From an uncultured Methylomonas sp. (GTDB taxonomy: Bacteria; Pseudomonadota; Gammaproteobacteria; Methylococcales; Methylomonadaceae), in assembly GCA_936941155.1 (NCBI GenBank), contig CAKZJE010000121.1, positions 1-53,384 on the forward strand: a DNA stretch of 53,384 nucleotides, in the 5' to 3' direction. The position numbers and the translations under genes are program-made. Positions within the stretch are counted from its first letter, which is position 1; each line of letters opens with the position of its first letter. This document shows, in pieces, positions 6,411 through 14,488 of the stretch. A model generated the notes under the pieces. That model searched no databases, was not told where the DNA came from, and saw only the letters and a program-made list of their open reading frames with translations.

Positions 6411-6547
6411 ATGAGTATTTTAGCTAAGTATTTGGATATATTATCAAGCTACTTTGATAATCCAACACAACTCACCAAAAGTAAATCGAACAAGAAAAGC
6501 GGTATTATTTTTGTTTGCATAAATCGCCTTATTAACGGAAATTTATA

Positions 6548-6565
6548 AAGACGACTGGTCGTCTT
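6548..6565. repeat. AAGACGACTGGTCGTCTT palindrome, copy 1
   Basis: A perfect 18-bp palindrome flanked by A/T-rich arms (GGAAATTTAT on the left, AAAAAATTTC on the right). Related copies lie at 14993-15010 and around 48720-48737, each between genes. The surrounding 6411-6786 gap holds a 23-codon hydrophobic frame (6449-6520 minus, MQTKIIPLFLFDLLLVSC) with a lipoprotein-like start that may be a gene leftover, plus the inverted repeat listed next. Confidence 0.75.
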
Positions 6566-6669
6566 AAAAAATTTCAAAGTTGATTGCTGCTTTTTACAAA
6601 GAAAACAGATTAAGCCAAACAAAGCTTGCAATTAGTGGCATTATGTAAAGCGTTAGGCGATGGTTGACA

Positions 6670-6717
6670 AATAATAAGGGAAATCAAAAATCATGACTCT
6701 TGATTCCCCTTATTATT
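6670..6717. promoter_or_regulatory. Long inverted repeat upstream of the DUF1566 gene
   Basis: AATAATAAGGG (6670-6680) and CCCCTTATTATT (6706-6717) are complementary, extended inward by AATCAA and TTGATT, leaving a short loop. This is a stem of about 17 pairs 70 bases before the DUF1566 start. TTGACA at 6664-6669 just before it could be a -35 box, but no good -10 was found. It could be an operator, a leader hairpin or a terminator of earlier transcription. Confidence 0.5.
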
Positions 6718-6786
6718 CGTGGTGTAATGCTCCTTGACTTAGATGTTAATTTAGGTCGATTCTTTTTACGCATAGCGAGAAATATC

Positions 6787-7737
6787 ATGAAAAATTTAAT
6801 CAAGCAATTGACGCTCACGTTGATTTTAACGGTAATGAGTTTAAGCGCGGTACAAGCAGTAACGCCACGAGGTCGATTAGTCGGCGCGACAGGACTCGCA
6901 CGCGGCGGTAGTGATGTGACGTTTACTTGGGCGATGCCTGCGGATTCGCCATCAGCGACTTATAAAGTGTATGTGCGAGTACCGACTAATGGCACGGCAA
7001 CCAATGCACTGTATCGAGTTTATCCAAAAGGGAACTTAACTGGAAATACAGTGTGTTCTAGCACCGGTACAACTTATCCCTGTTTTGAGGTTTCAGTGAA
7101 TCAAGCTACAAATCAAGGAAAATGGTTGCTATTAAAATTAGGCACAACAGTGCAATGGAAAATGACTAATGCAGCTTATGTGACAGTAAATCCACTGACT
7201 TTACCAGCAACCGAAATGTTAAGCGTGGCGGCGGTGAGTTTTGATATGACACCTGCTTTAAAAATCGGTCAAACCTATCAAGGTGGGATTATTTTTTATC
7301 TGAATCGGACAAGACAACATGGTTTAATTGCCGCTGCCAAAGATCAAAGTACGGGAATTCAATGGTATAACGGTTCTTTTGTGAGTGTTGGTGAAACGAG
7401 CTGGAAAGTGGGAACAGGAAAAACCAATACCGCTAACATCGTTGCCAAACAAGGCGCGGGCAGTTATGCCGCAAAGTTGTGTGATGATTTAGTGCTTAAC
7501 GGTTATAGTGATTGGTTTTTACCTTCCAAAGATGAGTTGAATTTAATGTATGAAAATATTGGTCAACTGGCGGCTGCGCCGCTGACTAACGCTGGGGGTT
7601 TTGTGTCCAGCTACTATTGGAGTTCCTCCGAGTATGACAACTACGTCGCCGCTTGGTATCAGTATTTCAGCAATGGCTACCAGGACTACTACAGTAAGAA
7701 CGGCATCTTATACGTTAGGGCTGTGCGGGTTTTTTAG
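6787..7737 (+). CDS. Secreted DUF1566 (Lcl_C) protein, likely DGR target
   Basis: A 316-residue exported protein. Residues 1-24 (MKNLIKQLTLTLILTVMSLS then AVQA) form a signal peptide cleaved after AQA-like VQA. A beta-rich N-terminal domain follows to about residue 155, then a DUF1566/C-type-lectin-like domain: IQWYNG, LCDDLVLNGYSDWFLPSKDEL and YYWSSSEY near the end. The ATG at 6787 is chosen because it starts the signal peptide; earlier in-frame codons from 6700 would spoil it. The last ~43 codons switch to C-ending codons unlike the rest. DUF1566 domains usually bind ligands outside the cell. No partner gene is adjacent. Confidence 0.8.
   Translation: MKNLIKQLTLTLILTVMSLSAVQAVTPRGRLVGATGLARGGSDVTFTWAMPADSPSATYKVYVRVPTNGTATNALYRVYPKGNLTGNTVCSSTGTTYPCFEVSVNQATNQGKWLLLKLGTTVQWKMTNAAYVTVNPLTLPATEMLSVAAVSFDMTPALKIGQTYQGGIIFYLNRTRQHGLIAAAKDQSTGIQWYNGSFVSVGETSWKVGTGKTNTANIVAKQGAGSYAAKLCDDLVLNGYSDWFLPSKDELNLMYENIGQLAAAPLTNAGGFVSSYYWSSSEYDNYVAAWYQYFSNGYQDYYSKNGILYVRAVRVF
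7606..7734 (+). other. Putative DGR variable region in the DUF1566 gene
   Basis: The last 43 codons encode YYWSSSEYDNYVAAW, then YQYFSNGYQDYYSKNG and VRAVRVF. Known DGR targets of this fold end in a WSSSE..N.AW.Q.F.NG.Q....K....VRAVR framework with variable residues encoded by codons that are AAC in the template repeat. Here the variable positions are rich in NNC codons (AGC, TAC, GAC, AAC, GTC, GCC, GGC, ATC), against the T/A-ending bias upstream. No reverse transcriptase or template repeat is in the window, so they would have to be elsewhere. Confidence 0.5.
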
Positions 7738-7775
7738 AGACTATGAAAGTATCCAAAACCAGCGGCATCTTAGAA
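7733..7775. repeat. Repeat after the DUF1566 stop, matching the window's right edge
   Basis: AGAGACTATGAAAGTATCC then AAAACCAGCGGCATCTTAGA begins at the DUF1566 stop codon. A close copy starts at 53309 (AGAGACAGTGAAAGTATTC). Read on the minus strand the two give related peptides, DAAGFGYFHSL and DTAGFEYFHCLFS, so a fragment of a minus-strand gene may be duplicated. From 7776 to 8024 only another palindromic repeat (7918-7944) is seen. Confidence 0.6.
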
Positions 7776-7917
7776 GGACAAAAACTGAAAACACCAGAAA
7801 AACTTGTTCAAACAAACGTTTTCTCACCACTTTTTACGCAAATTTTAGGTTTTTTGCCCCATTTTTTTGGCGTTAGACACAATAATCCCGTAAATATTCC
7901 GCTCCAAGCAAAGTCCG

Positions 7918-7944
7918 GTAGGGTGGGCACGCTGTTTTGCCCAC
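7918..7944. repeat. GTAGGGTGGGCACGC-type palindromic repeat
   Basis: GTAGGGTGGGCACGCTGTTT then TGCCCACC: GTGGGC and GCCCAC can pair. A sister copy (GTAGGGCGGGCACGC... GCCCGCC) lies at 51499-51526. Such units recur between genes throughout this window. Confidence 0.6.
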
Positions 7945-8024
7945 CTTTTCAATCCCCAAAATCTGATAAATTTTGCCAAAAAATTCATGCTGTGCCGTTG
8001 AAATGGTGGGCATAAACTAAATTG

Positions 8025-9560
8025 CTACGCACCGCGCTGCAAACGCAGCCACAACGTATCAGGAAAACTCAACGTCTGCATATCAGCAATGGTTTTATCC
8101 ATATCATAATCAAGCAAAATAAATTCAATTTCATGGCTGCGTTGATTATAAATTGCAAATTCTGCCCCCACAGAACCATCACGCGGCTGCCCGACCGCGC
8201 CCGGACAAATCAGCGCGTGTTTAAACTCATCCAAACCCAGTTTAGGCGAGGGTCTGATAAAACTATCAAAACCCAATTGATTACGCACATACATTCCTTG
8301 AATATGCGAATGCCCATGAAAACACAAAGCTAAATTGCGCTCTGCCAACACATCTAAATTTTCTTCATACGTCATTTGATAAACATAAGCGTAAAAATAA
8401 TTCGGATCTATCGGTGCGCCATGAACTGCCAGCCAATTTTTAGCACTCTCCGTGCTGTCTAACTCCAACGGTAAATTATTCAACCATTGCTTTTGCGCAA
8501 CGGAAAGACGCGGAATAGTCCATTCAATAGACCAATGCGCTAAAACTGACATCCCCAGTTTGCAATCACCCGTTGCGGCAGCGTGATCGTGATTACCTTT
8601 TAGCACCTGCAATTGCGTTTCTTGCAAGCGCGAAATACATTCGGCAGGATGCGGGCCATATCCCACAATATCACCTAACACCATACCTTGGTTGATATTC
8701 TCTGCGGCTAAATACGCTAAAATGGCTTCTAAGGCGGGTAAATTGGCGTGAATATCTGACAAAATCGCAATACGATCTTGTTGATAGGGAAGGATTTTTT
8801 GCGTAATCACCCTTTTTTCTTGTAATTGCTCAATAATAATATCGCGCACCCGCTTGCGATTCTTATCAGGAATAAACACATCGCGCAATTTTCTGGCAAC
8901 CATCACGCTGGTATGCGAATCTTCAAAAAACTCGCTGATTAAATGCTGCAATTGTGTGCCAAAAATCACGGCGTATTCTTCACTCAGCCAAGCATTATTG
9001 CGAATTAACACCCCTAAAATATGCGCAAAAGAAATAAAGCTATCCCATTTGTATATATCATCGTCCAGATAATAAAGCTGTCCTTGCGCATCAATTCCAA
9101 AGTTTGACAGTCCTTCATCAAGACGTGCTGAGCATTCGCTTGCGGTTTGAAAATAACACCGATACAAGCTCTCCAGATACTTAAATTTTGTGCTGATTTC
9201 TTGCGCAGTTTGCTCTGGCAATGTATGCAGCGGCGTTAAGCGCGGGCAAATATTGCCGATTTTAAAATGATCTTCACTCTGCTGAAATAAAAACCACGTT
9301 TTATGCGGATGATGTACGGCTATTCTTCGCTCTTGCTGCAACGTGTGATTTAAAAAATGTCGCGCTCTGAGTTCATTTAAATCCAAATCGCCATGCAATT
9401 TAATAATGTCGTCTGTGCTGGCATACAAACAGGTGCCGGGGCGACCCATAAAAGCCGCGCCATAAGTGAGCTCTGTATGCTGCTCTGCAAGCAATGTGTG
9501 TATTTGTTGATTGTTATAGTGAATTTGTCCGTCAATTGCACCGAGAATTTCTAGTTTCAT
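8025..9560 (-). CDS. Kinase-like domain fused to a metallophosphoesterase
   Basis: A protein of 511 residues from ATG 9560; a TTG four codons earlier is possible. The C-terminal ~245 residues are a calcineurin-like phosphoesterase: SDIHANLPALEA (about residue 268), GDIVGYGPHP, GNHDHA, VHGAP and FHGHSH give the full two-metal site. The N-terminal ~240 residues include DEGLSNFGIDAQG followed by LYYLDDD at about 148-168, resembling the D-x4-N and D(F/D)D loops of the APH/kinase fold. The kinase reading is inference. It lies downstream of a roadblock protein in the same direction, after a terminator-like hairpin. Substrate unknown. Confidence 0.75.
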   Translation of the reverse strand: MKLEILGAIDGQIHYNNQQIHTLLAEQHTELTYGAAFMGRPGTCLYASTDDIIKLHGDLDLNELRARHFLNHTLQQERRIAVHHPHKTWFLFQQSEDHFKIGNICPRLTPLHTLPEQTAQEISTKFKYLESLYRCYFQTASECSARLDEGLSNFGIDAQGQLYYLDDDIYKWDSFISFAHILGVLIRNNAWLSEEYAVIFGTQLQHLISEFFEDSHTSVMVARKLRDVFIPDKNRKRVRDIIIEQLQEKRVITQKILPYQQDRIAILSDIHANLPALEAILAYLAAENINQGMVLGDIVGYGPHPAECISRLQETQLQVLKGNHDHAAATGDCKLGMSVLAHWSIEWTIPRLSVAQKQWLNNLPLELDSTESAKNWLAVHGAPIDPNYFYAYVYQMTYEENLDVLAERNLALCFHGHSHIQGMYVRNQLGFDSFIRPSPKLGLDEFKHALICPGAVGQPRDGSVGAEFAIYNQRSHEIEFILLDYDMDKTIADMQTLSFPDTLWLRLQRGA

Positions 9561-9579
9561 AAAAGCACCCAAGGAGAGT

Positions 9580-9777
9580 GTAGGTATTGCAATCGACTAT
9601 TATGGCAGACAGAGCTGGGAAGTTGTTAAATCTTGTGTTGAAGAAAGAAACTGCACAAACTGGAAAGATTTTTTTGATGATGCAGAAAATGGATTTTTAG
9701 CAGAGATTGCGTTTTCTGAATCTGGGGATAAAAACCTTTCAGGTTTTAGAAACCTGAAAGGTTTATTTGGACGATAA
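9580..9777 (+). other. Open frame without a start codon, possible gene relic
   Basis: A 65-codon open frame on the plus strand lies between two minus-strand genes. Its product (IDYYGRQSWEVVKSCVEE, then NWKDFFDDAENGFLAEIAF) looks protein-like in composition, but no ATG, GTG or TTG begins it and I recognise no family. It runs through the palindrome at 9732-9764. It may be the tail of a lost gene or chance. Confidence 0.25.
9728..9764 (-). terminator. Palindromic hairpin with T-tract, terminator for the roadblock gene
   Basis: AAACCTTTCAGGTTT and AAACCTGAAAGGTTT form a perfect 15-bp stem with a three-base loop at 9732-9764. Read on the minus strand it is followed by TTTTTATC, and it lies just after the stop of the gene at 9788. 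This fits a rho-independent terminator, although the unit also looks like a dispersed palindrome. Confidence 0.65.
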
Positions 9778-9787
9778 GTTTTTTTGC

Positions 9788-10195
9788 TTAAGGCACTAAA
9801 GGTGAAATCATGCTTAAGCTTTTCCGCAATTGTGCCCAACCCATACCTTGATTGGTTTTTTTGCTAGTGATTAACACCACCAAGCCATTTGGCTTATCAG
9901 GAACAATCGCCATAAAATGCAGTGTCGCTGGGGTTGTCATCTGCATTTCTTGCACAGAGTTTTCAACCGTTTTGCCACGTTGATTGCTTAACAAGCTTTC
10001 TACTGCCTGCACGTTTTTACCTCTAAACATATCAACCGCAGCAGCAGCAACGGCTTCTAAATAAGTTTGGGTAAAATACGGCACGTTGTGAGAAACGCTG
10101 AGCAATAAGCCGCAGGACAAGTCAACAACAGCGCAACCAAGTGCACCATCCACAGAGGTGACTATTTCTCTTGTAATTTGATCTAAACTTGCCAT
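9788..10195 (-). CDS. Roadblock/LC7-like domain protein
   Basis: A 135-residue soluble protein with the alpha-beta layout of roadblock/LC7 domains: MASLDQITREIVTSVDGALG then a strand pair (CAVVDLSCGLLLSV), a long helix (YLEAVAAAAVDMFRG), and a closing beta sheet (LHFMAIVPDKPNGLVVLI). Bacterial members usually dimerise and pair with small Ras-like GTPases such as MglA, or with regulators, in polarity and motility. No GTPase gene is adjacent. It lies between ppk and the kinase-like/phosphoesterase gene in the same direction. The fold call is by pattern only. Confidence 0.6.
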   Translation of the reverse strand: MASLDQITREIVTSVDGALGCAVVDLSCGLLLSVSHNVPYFTQTYLEAVAAAAVDMFRGKNVQAVESLLSNQRGKTVENSVQEMQMTTPATLHFMAIVPDKPNGLVVLITSKKTNQGMGWAQLRKSLSMISPLVP

Positions 10196-10345
10196 AACAG
10201 GCTCCTTATTTTTTATTGTGATGTATCTTTAGTGAGGCGAAAGCCTTTATTTTGCTGCATAAACTTATAAAAATAATGACTATGCAAACTTTCGCAATTG
10301 TACACCAAGGGCTATTGTTTTTGTAATGATACAAAGAGTGTAGGT

Positions 10346-12418
10346 TTAAACAGCAAGCTCTTTTAATAATTGAGCTTGGGCTTGAAACTTTTCTTCGCCT
10401 TCGGCTCGCTCAGCAGGTGTGTAACTACCATCACTTTGTAAAATCCATGCTTGCACATTGTCTTTAAGATAACTATTTAAATCATGCAAAATTCTGTCAT
10501 GGAGTTTTTTGCTTTCAATCGGAAAACACGTTTCCACGCGCCGAAACATATTGCGTCCCATTAAATCAGCACTGGCGCAATACACTTCCCAGTTGCCATC
10601 ATTGGCAAACGCATAAACGCGGGTGTGTTCTAAAAAGCGTCCGACAATTGAGCGCACTTCAATATTTTCAGAAACGCCTTTCACGCCAGGTTTTAAACAA
10701 CACACGCCGCGCACAATCAATTTCACTTCAACGCCTGCTTGCGAAGCGCGATATAAGGCTTGAATGGATTGTTCTTCTACCACCGCGTTGACTTTAATAA
10801 TAATTTTTGCCGGTTTGCCATCTTTTGCATGTTGAATTTCACGTTCAATTTTTTCAATTAAACCTTTATGCAAAGTAAACGGTGATTGCAATAATTTATG
10901 CAATTGCGGCACTTTCCCTAAACTGGTGAGCTGTACAAAAATGCGGCGCACATCTTCGCCTAATTCTTTGCAGCACGAAAACAAACCATAATCGGTATAA
11001 ATTTGTGCTGTTTTAGGATGATAATTGCCTGTGCCCAAATGCACATAATTGCGTAAAGTTTTGCCTTCTTTGCGTAAAACCAAACACATTTTCGCGTGAG
11101 TTTTATAGCCCACCACGCCAAACACCACATGCACTGCGGCTTCTTGTAATTTTGAAGCTAAATCAATATTGTCTTTTTCATCAAAACGGGCGCGTAATTC
11201 AATTACCACTGTCACGGCTTTGCCTGCCAACGCCGCTTTAATCAATGCACTGACAATCGGTGAATTAACTCCGGTGCGATACAGTGTTTGTTTAATCGCT
11301 AAAACATCAGGATCGGCGGCGGCTTGGCGAATAAATTCAATCACCGGACTAAACGATTCAAACGGATGGTGTAACAAAATATCTTGTTTTCTAATCGCTG
11401 CGAAAATATCTTTCGTGCGCCCCAATTGCGGCAATGTGGAAGGCTTAAATGCTGGAAACTTCAAGTCCGGTCTATCAATTGAGCTATAAATGGATTGCAC
11501 ACGATTCAAATTGACTGGGCCACTGGCTAAAAACAAGCGATCTCTGGATAAATTAAATCGCGCTAACAGAAAATCAATGGTTTCATCAGGACATTTGCCG
11601 TCAATTTCCAAACGCACTTCATCGCCATAATTGCGCATGGCAAGTTCGCCTTCAACCGCATGAAGCAAATCGTCAATGGCATCATCATCCACAAAAAAAT
11701 CACTGTTGCGGGTCACACGAAATTGATGACAACCTTTAATCGTCATGCCATTGAATAATTCATTGATAAACGCATGAATAATCGAAGACAAAAACACAAA
11801 ATAATCACCATCACCGTTAGTCACTTCATCCGGCAATTTCACAATACGGGGCAGGGCGCGTGGAGCTTGCAGAATGGCGCGACCACTGTTTCTGCCAAAC
11901 GCATCTTTTCCGGTTAACGAAATAATAAAATTTAAACTTTTATTCAAAATGCGTGGAAACGGATGCGCAGAATCCAAGCCAACCGGCGTTAAAATCGGCA
12001 ATAACGCTTCGTTAAAATATTCTTGCAGCCATTCGCGCTGTTTTGGTGTCCAATGATCGCGGCGCACAAAATGAATGTTTTTCTCTTCCAATAAAGGAAT
12101 CAACATTTCATTTAACACTTTATATTGCTCTGCCACCAATTGATGCGATTTCACATCAATTTGCGCCAATTGCTGCGCTGGCGTAAGTCCATCTAAGCCT
12201 TTTGCGTCGGGGTCAATATTTGCCATCTGCAAAATACTGGCAACGCGCACTTCAAAAAATTCATCCAAATTAGAGCAAGAAATACATAAATAATTGAGCC
12301 GCTCCAACAAAGGAATATCTTCTTTTTTTGCCTGCGCAAGCACCCGCATATTAAACTCCAAAAGGCTGAGTTCACGGTTGATATACAATTGGGGTTGATT
12401 AAGGTCTATAGTTTCCAT
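10346..12418 (-). CDS. ppk: Polyphosphate kinase 1
   Basis: A 690-residue Ppk1 of usual length that makes long-chain polyphosphate from ATP, reversibly, at the inner face of the membrane. It opens LYINRELSLLEFNMRVL, as the family does. The catalytic phosphohistidine region is VVGYKTHAKMCLVLR followed by NYVHLGTGNYHPKTA. The second phospholipase-D-like half has FLEHTRVYAFAND and ADLMGRNMFRRVE. All four domains (N, head, C1, C2) appear present. No ppx or ppk2 neighbour is seen. Its stop is 150 bp from the roadblock gene, so they are probably separate transcripts. Confidence 0.95.
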   Translation of the reverse strand: METIDLNQPQLYINRELSLLEFNMRVLAQAKKEDIPLLERLNYLCISCSNLDEFFEVRVASILQMANIDPDAKGLDGLTPAQQLAQIDVKSHQLVAEQYKVLNEMLIPLLEEKNIHFVRRDHWTPKQREWLQEYFNEALLPILTPVGLDSAHPFPRILNKSLNFIISLTGKDAFGRNSGRAILQAPRALPRIVKLPDEVTNGDGDYFVFLSSIIHAFINELFNGMTIKGCHQFRVTRNSDFFVDDDAIDDLLHAVEGELAMRNYGDEVRLEIDGKCPDETIDFLLARFNLSRDRLFLASGPVNLNRVQSIYSSIDRPDLKFPAFKPSTLPQLGRTKDIFAAIRKQDILLHHPFESFSPVIEFIRQAAADPDVLAIKQTLYRTGVNSPIVSALIKAALAGKAVTVVIELRARFDEKDNIDLASKLQEAAVHVVFGVVGYKTHAKMCLVLRKEGKTLRNYVHLGTGNYHPKTAQIYTDYGLFSCCKELGEDVRRIFVQLTSLGKVPQLHKLLQSPFTLHKGLIEKIEREIQHAKDGKPAKIIIKVNAVVEEQSIQALYRASQAGVEVKLIVRGVCCLKPGVKGVSENIEVRSIVGRFLEHTRVYAFANDGNWEVYCASADLMGRNMFRRVETCFPIESKKLHDRILHDLNSYLKDNVQAWILQSDGSYTPAERAEGEEKFQAQAQLLKELAV

Positions 12419-12737
12419 TGTGTGTTTCTGTTTGAATTAAAGAGGTAAATAATTAATATTTAGCTGTTCTGTATAGCAGTTAAAAATTAAACCCGTATGA
12501 CAACTATTAAAACTGCCCACGACTCCTAGTCTGCAAAGGACTGGAAGTCGTTTTTGTAGCGTAAAAGCTTTCGTTTAGGAATGTGTATGTAATAATCTCG
12601 ACAACTGTAGGTGCGAATTCATTCGCACTGTGCGGATAAATCCGCACCTACATCAACCTGCATAAGTTGTTTTATACACTTTCCTTAGATATTAATAAAC
12701 GTAGCAGATTTTGCTAAATTTTTCTGTTATTTCAAGC
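12419..12737. repeat. Intergenic stretch with two palindromic repeats
   Basis: No gene is visible here. At 12521-12551 CGACTCCTAGTC and GACTGGAAGTCG form an imperfect hairpin related to the GGACTGCCAGTCC palindrome. At 12606-12652 TGTAGGTGCG and CGCACCTACA enclose GAATTCATTCGCAC, another dispersed unit. The ppk promoter must lie close to 12419-12480, but no clear -35/-10 pair was identified. Confidence 0.6.
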
Positions 12738-13733
12738 TCAAATTACTGAGCCGTCTAACTTTACAGAGCTACGATTTCCCTGCAAACCGCCGGTGTGAAT
12801 CGCAATAATTTTTTGCCCGTTGTGAAAATAATTTTGTTGAATTAAATTGTACAAACCAAACAGCATTTTTCCGGTGTAAATCGGTTCTAAAACAATCCCA
12901 TGCCGCTGTTCAAATTCAGCCATAAACGCTGATAATTCTGGAGTGCTTTTGGCAAATCCACCCAAGTGATAATTTAAATGAATCTGCCAGTTTTTATTCG
13001 CACTCAAGCAGGACTGCCAGTCCTTTAAAGGACTGGCAGTCCTTAAAATATTTTCAACATCTGCATTTAAAAAGCCTCCACCTTTTAAGGCAGAAAAACC
13101 AAGCACTTGTGTATTTTCAGCCACCGCAGAAATAATGCCTGCTAAGGTAGTTCCTGTGCCGCAAGCCGTGCAAATCACATCATAATCTATTGATATTTCA
13201 GAAATTAATTCCGCAACGCCTTGCAATGCCAGTGCAAGTGCGCCGCCTTCAGGAATCCAATATTCATTTGGTTTTATGTCGGGCAAAGCATCGAAGGTTT
13301 TAAAATCTCTTAACGCGCGATAATCGCTACGGCTGACAAATTGCAAATCCATTCCCCAGGTTTTTAAATCTTGCAAAGTAGGATTTAAAACTGCTGGTTC
13401 TTCACCACGAATAAATGCACGAGTCTTAAGATTCAAACACTTACCTGCATAAGCCAGCGCGTGCAGATGATTGGAATATGCCCCGCCCATGCTGATTAAA
13501 GTATCTTTTTGCAAAAACAGCGCGTGATTAAGGCTGTATTTCAATTTGCGCCATTTATTGCCAGAAATAATTGGGTGAATTAAATCATCGCGTTTCAGCC
13601 ACAATTGAATGTGTCGCGCCTTTAAAAAATCTTCAAAAATCGGCGTTAATGGCGAAGGCTGAAATTGCCGTTCTAAGGCAATTAATTTTTCATTCAGCAT
13701 TTGCAAGCTGCCAATGTCCTGATTTGCCGCCAT
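12738..13733 (-). CDS. ACC deaminase/D-cysteine desulfhydrase family PLP enzyme
   Basis: A fold-type II PLP enzyme of up to 331 residues. [19 protein letters not shown] carries the PLP lysine (SGNKxRK), [17 protein letters not shown] the substrate loop, and [11 protein letters not shown] the phosphate-binding loop. The family deaminates D-cysteine or ACC; which substrate applies cannot be told. The first ATG (13733) overlaps moaC by 44 bases with GGAAAAAG just upstream; ATG 13700 is the alternative. A 34-bp perfect palindrome at 13010-13043 is translated in frame as part of [16 protein letters not shown], where relatives are shorter, yet the frame stays open. Confidence 0.85.
   Translation of the reverse strand: MAANQDIGSLQMLNEKLIALERQFQPSPLTPIFEDFLKARHIQLWLKRDDLIHPIISGNKWRKLKYSLNHALFLQKDTLISMGGAYSNHLHALAYAGKCLNLKTRAFIRGEEPAVLNPTLQDLKTWGMDLQFVSRSDYRALRDFKTFDALPDIKPNEYWIPEGGALALALQGVAELISEISIDYDVICTACGTGTTLAGIISAVAENTQVLGFSALKGGGFLNADVENILRTASPLKDWQSCLSANKNWQIHLNYHLGGFAKSTPELSAFMAEFEQRHGIVLEPIYTGKMLFGLYNLIQQNYFHNGQKIIAIHTGGLQGNRSSVKLDGSVI
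13010..13043. repeat. Perfect 34-bp palindrome inside the PLP-enzyme gene
   Basis: GGACTGCCAGTCC and GGACTGGCAGTCC enclose TTTAAA, flanked by A and T, so all 34 bases are self-complementary. The same arms (ACTGGCAGT/ACTGCCAGT) flank the MITE at 43412-43666, and one arm follows the MITE end at 124. This is the uninterrupted form of the target repeat. Confidence 0.9.
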
Positions 13734-14187
13734 CTTTTTCCAATAAGCGCACCGATTGAATCACCATGCCGCGATCGACGGCTTTGCACATATCATAAAT
13801 AGTGAGTAACGCAATTTGTGTAGCGCACAACGCCTCCATTTCCACGCCAGTTTGCCCGTTAGTTTTCACCGTTGTTTGACAATAAACGGCATTTTTTTCC
13901 AGCAACGGGGTTAAATTTAATTCAACATGCGTCAAAGGCAATGGATGACACAATGGAATTAAATCCGCAGTTTTTTTGGCAGCCATAATGCCGGCAATTC
14001 TGGCAATCCCTAAAACATCACCTTTTTTATGTCCGCCAGCCATAATTAATGCCAATGTTTCTGGCAACATTTCAATCGTACCTTCCGTGATGGCAATCCG
14101 CTGTGTCACAGCCTTGTCGCCTACGTCAACCATCTGTGCTTCTCCGGCTTGATTAAAATGCGTTAATGAAATAGATGAGTGTGTCAT
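13690..14187 (-). CDS. moaC: Cyclic pyranopterin monophosphate synthase
   Basis: MoaC (165 residues, usual length ~160) converts the MoaA product into cyclic pyranopterin monophosphate in molybdenum cofactor synthesis. [20 protein letters not shown] is the family signature, with [16 protein letters not shown] and [11 protein letters not shown] after it. It begins with ATG 14187, 65 bp from the divergent moaD, suggesting a shared control region. Its 3' end overlaps the PLP enzyme. The moaA gene is not in the window. Confidence 0.95.
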   Translation of the reverse strand: MTHSSISLTHFNQAGEAQMVDVGDKAVTQRIAITEGTIEMLPETLALIMAGGHKKGDVLGIARIAGIMAAKKTADLIPLCHPLPLTHVELNLTPLLEKNAVYCQTTVKTNGQTGVEMEALCATQIALLTIYDMCKAVDRGMVIQSVRLLEKDGGKSGHWQLANAE

Positions 14188-14252
14188 AATTTTCCATAGC
14201 CTTTAAGATAATATTCCATTATCTATTTTTTTGTAGATTTGAGGTAATCACA

Positions 14253-14486
14253 ATGACAATAAAAGTTCGTTATTTTGCGAGTTTAAAAGAAATGCTAGGT
14301 CGAGGTGCTGATGAAGTGGATGCAACGGATATTATGACAGCGGGTGGGGTTTGGCACAGTGCTAACCCAAACCGTCCACTTCCTGAAAACACGTTGATTG
14401 CGGTGAATATGACTTATGTCACGCTTCATGCGCATGTAAAAGATGGCGACGAAGTGGCGTTTTTTCCTCCCGTAACTGGCGGTTAG
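14253..14486 (+). CDS. moaD: Molybdopterin synthase sulfur-carrier subunit
   Basis: MoaD (77 residues) is the ubiquitin-like small subunit of molybdopterin synthase. Its C-terminal Gly-Gly, in DEVAFFPPVTGG, is thiocarboxylated and donates sulfur. The N-terminus (IKVRYFASLKEMLG) is typical. GAGG lies ten bases before the ATG. Its stop touches the moaE start region (TAGTGATG), so the two are co-translated. The middle (GVWHSANPNRPLPENTL) follows the short-MoaD pattern. Confidence 0.95.
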   Translation: MTIKVRYFASLKEMLGRGADEVDATDIMTAGGVWHSANPNRPLPENTLIAVNMTYVTLHAHVKDGDEVAFFPPVTGG

Positions 14487-14488
14487 TG

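Noticed and set aside
6449-6631. 60-codon minus-strand frame upstream of the DUF1566 gene
   Set aside because: It runs across the GACGACTGGTCGTC palindrome. Only the last 23 codons look like a lipoprotein start, so at most a relic.
7743-8015. 90-codon frame after the DUF1566 gene
   Set aside because: It begins inside the repeat shared with the window edge, passes through a palindromic repeat, and its composition is not protein-like beyond the first residues.
9600-9839. 79-codon minus-strand frame overlapping the roadblock gene
   Set aside because: It overlaps the end of a better gene and its sequence comes from the palindrome and non-coding strand.
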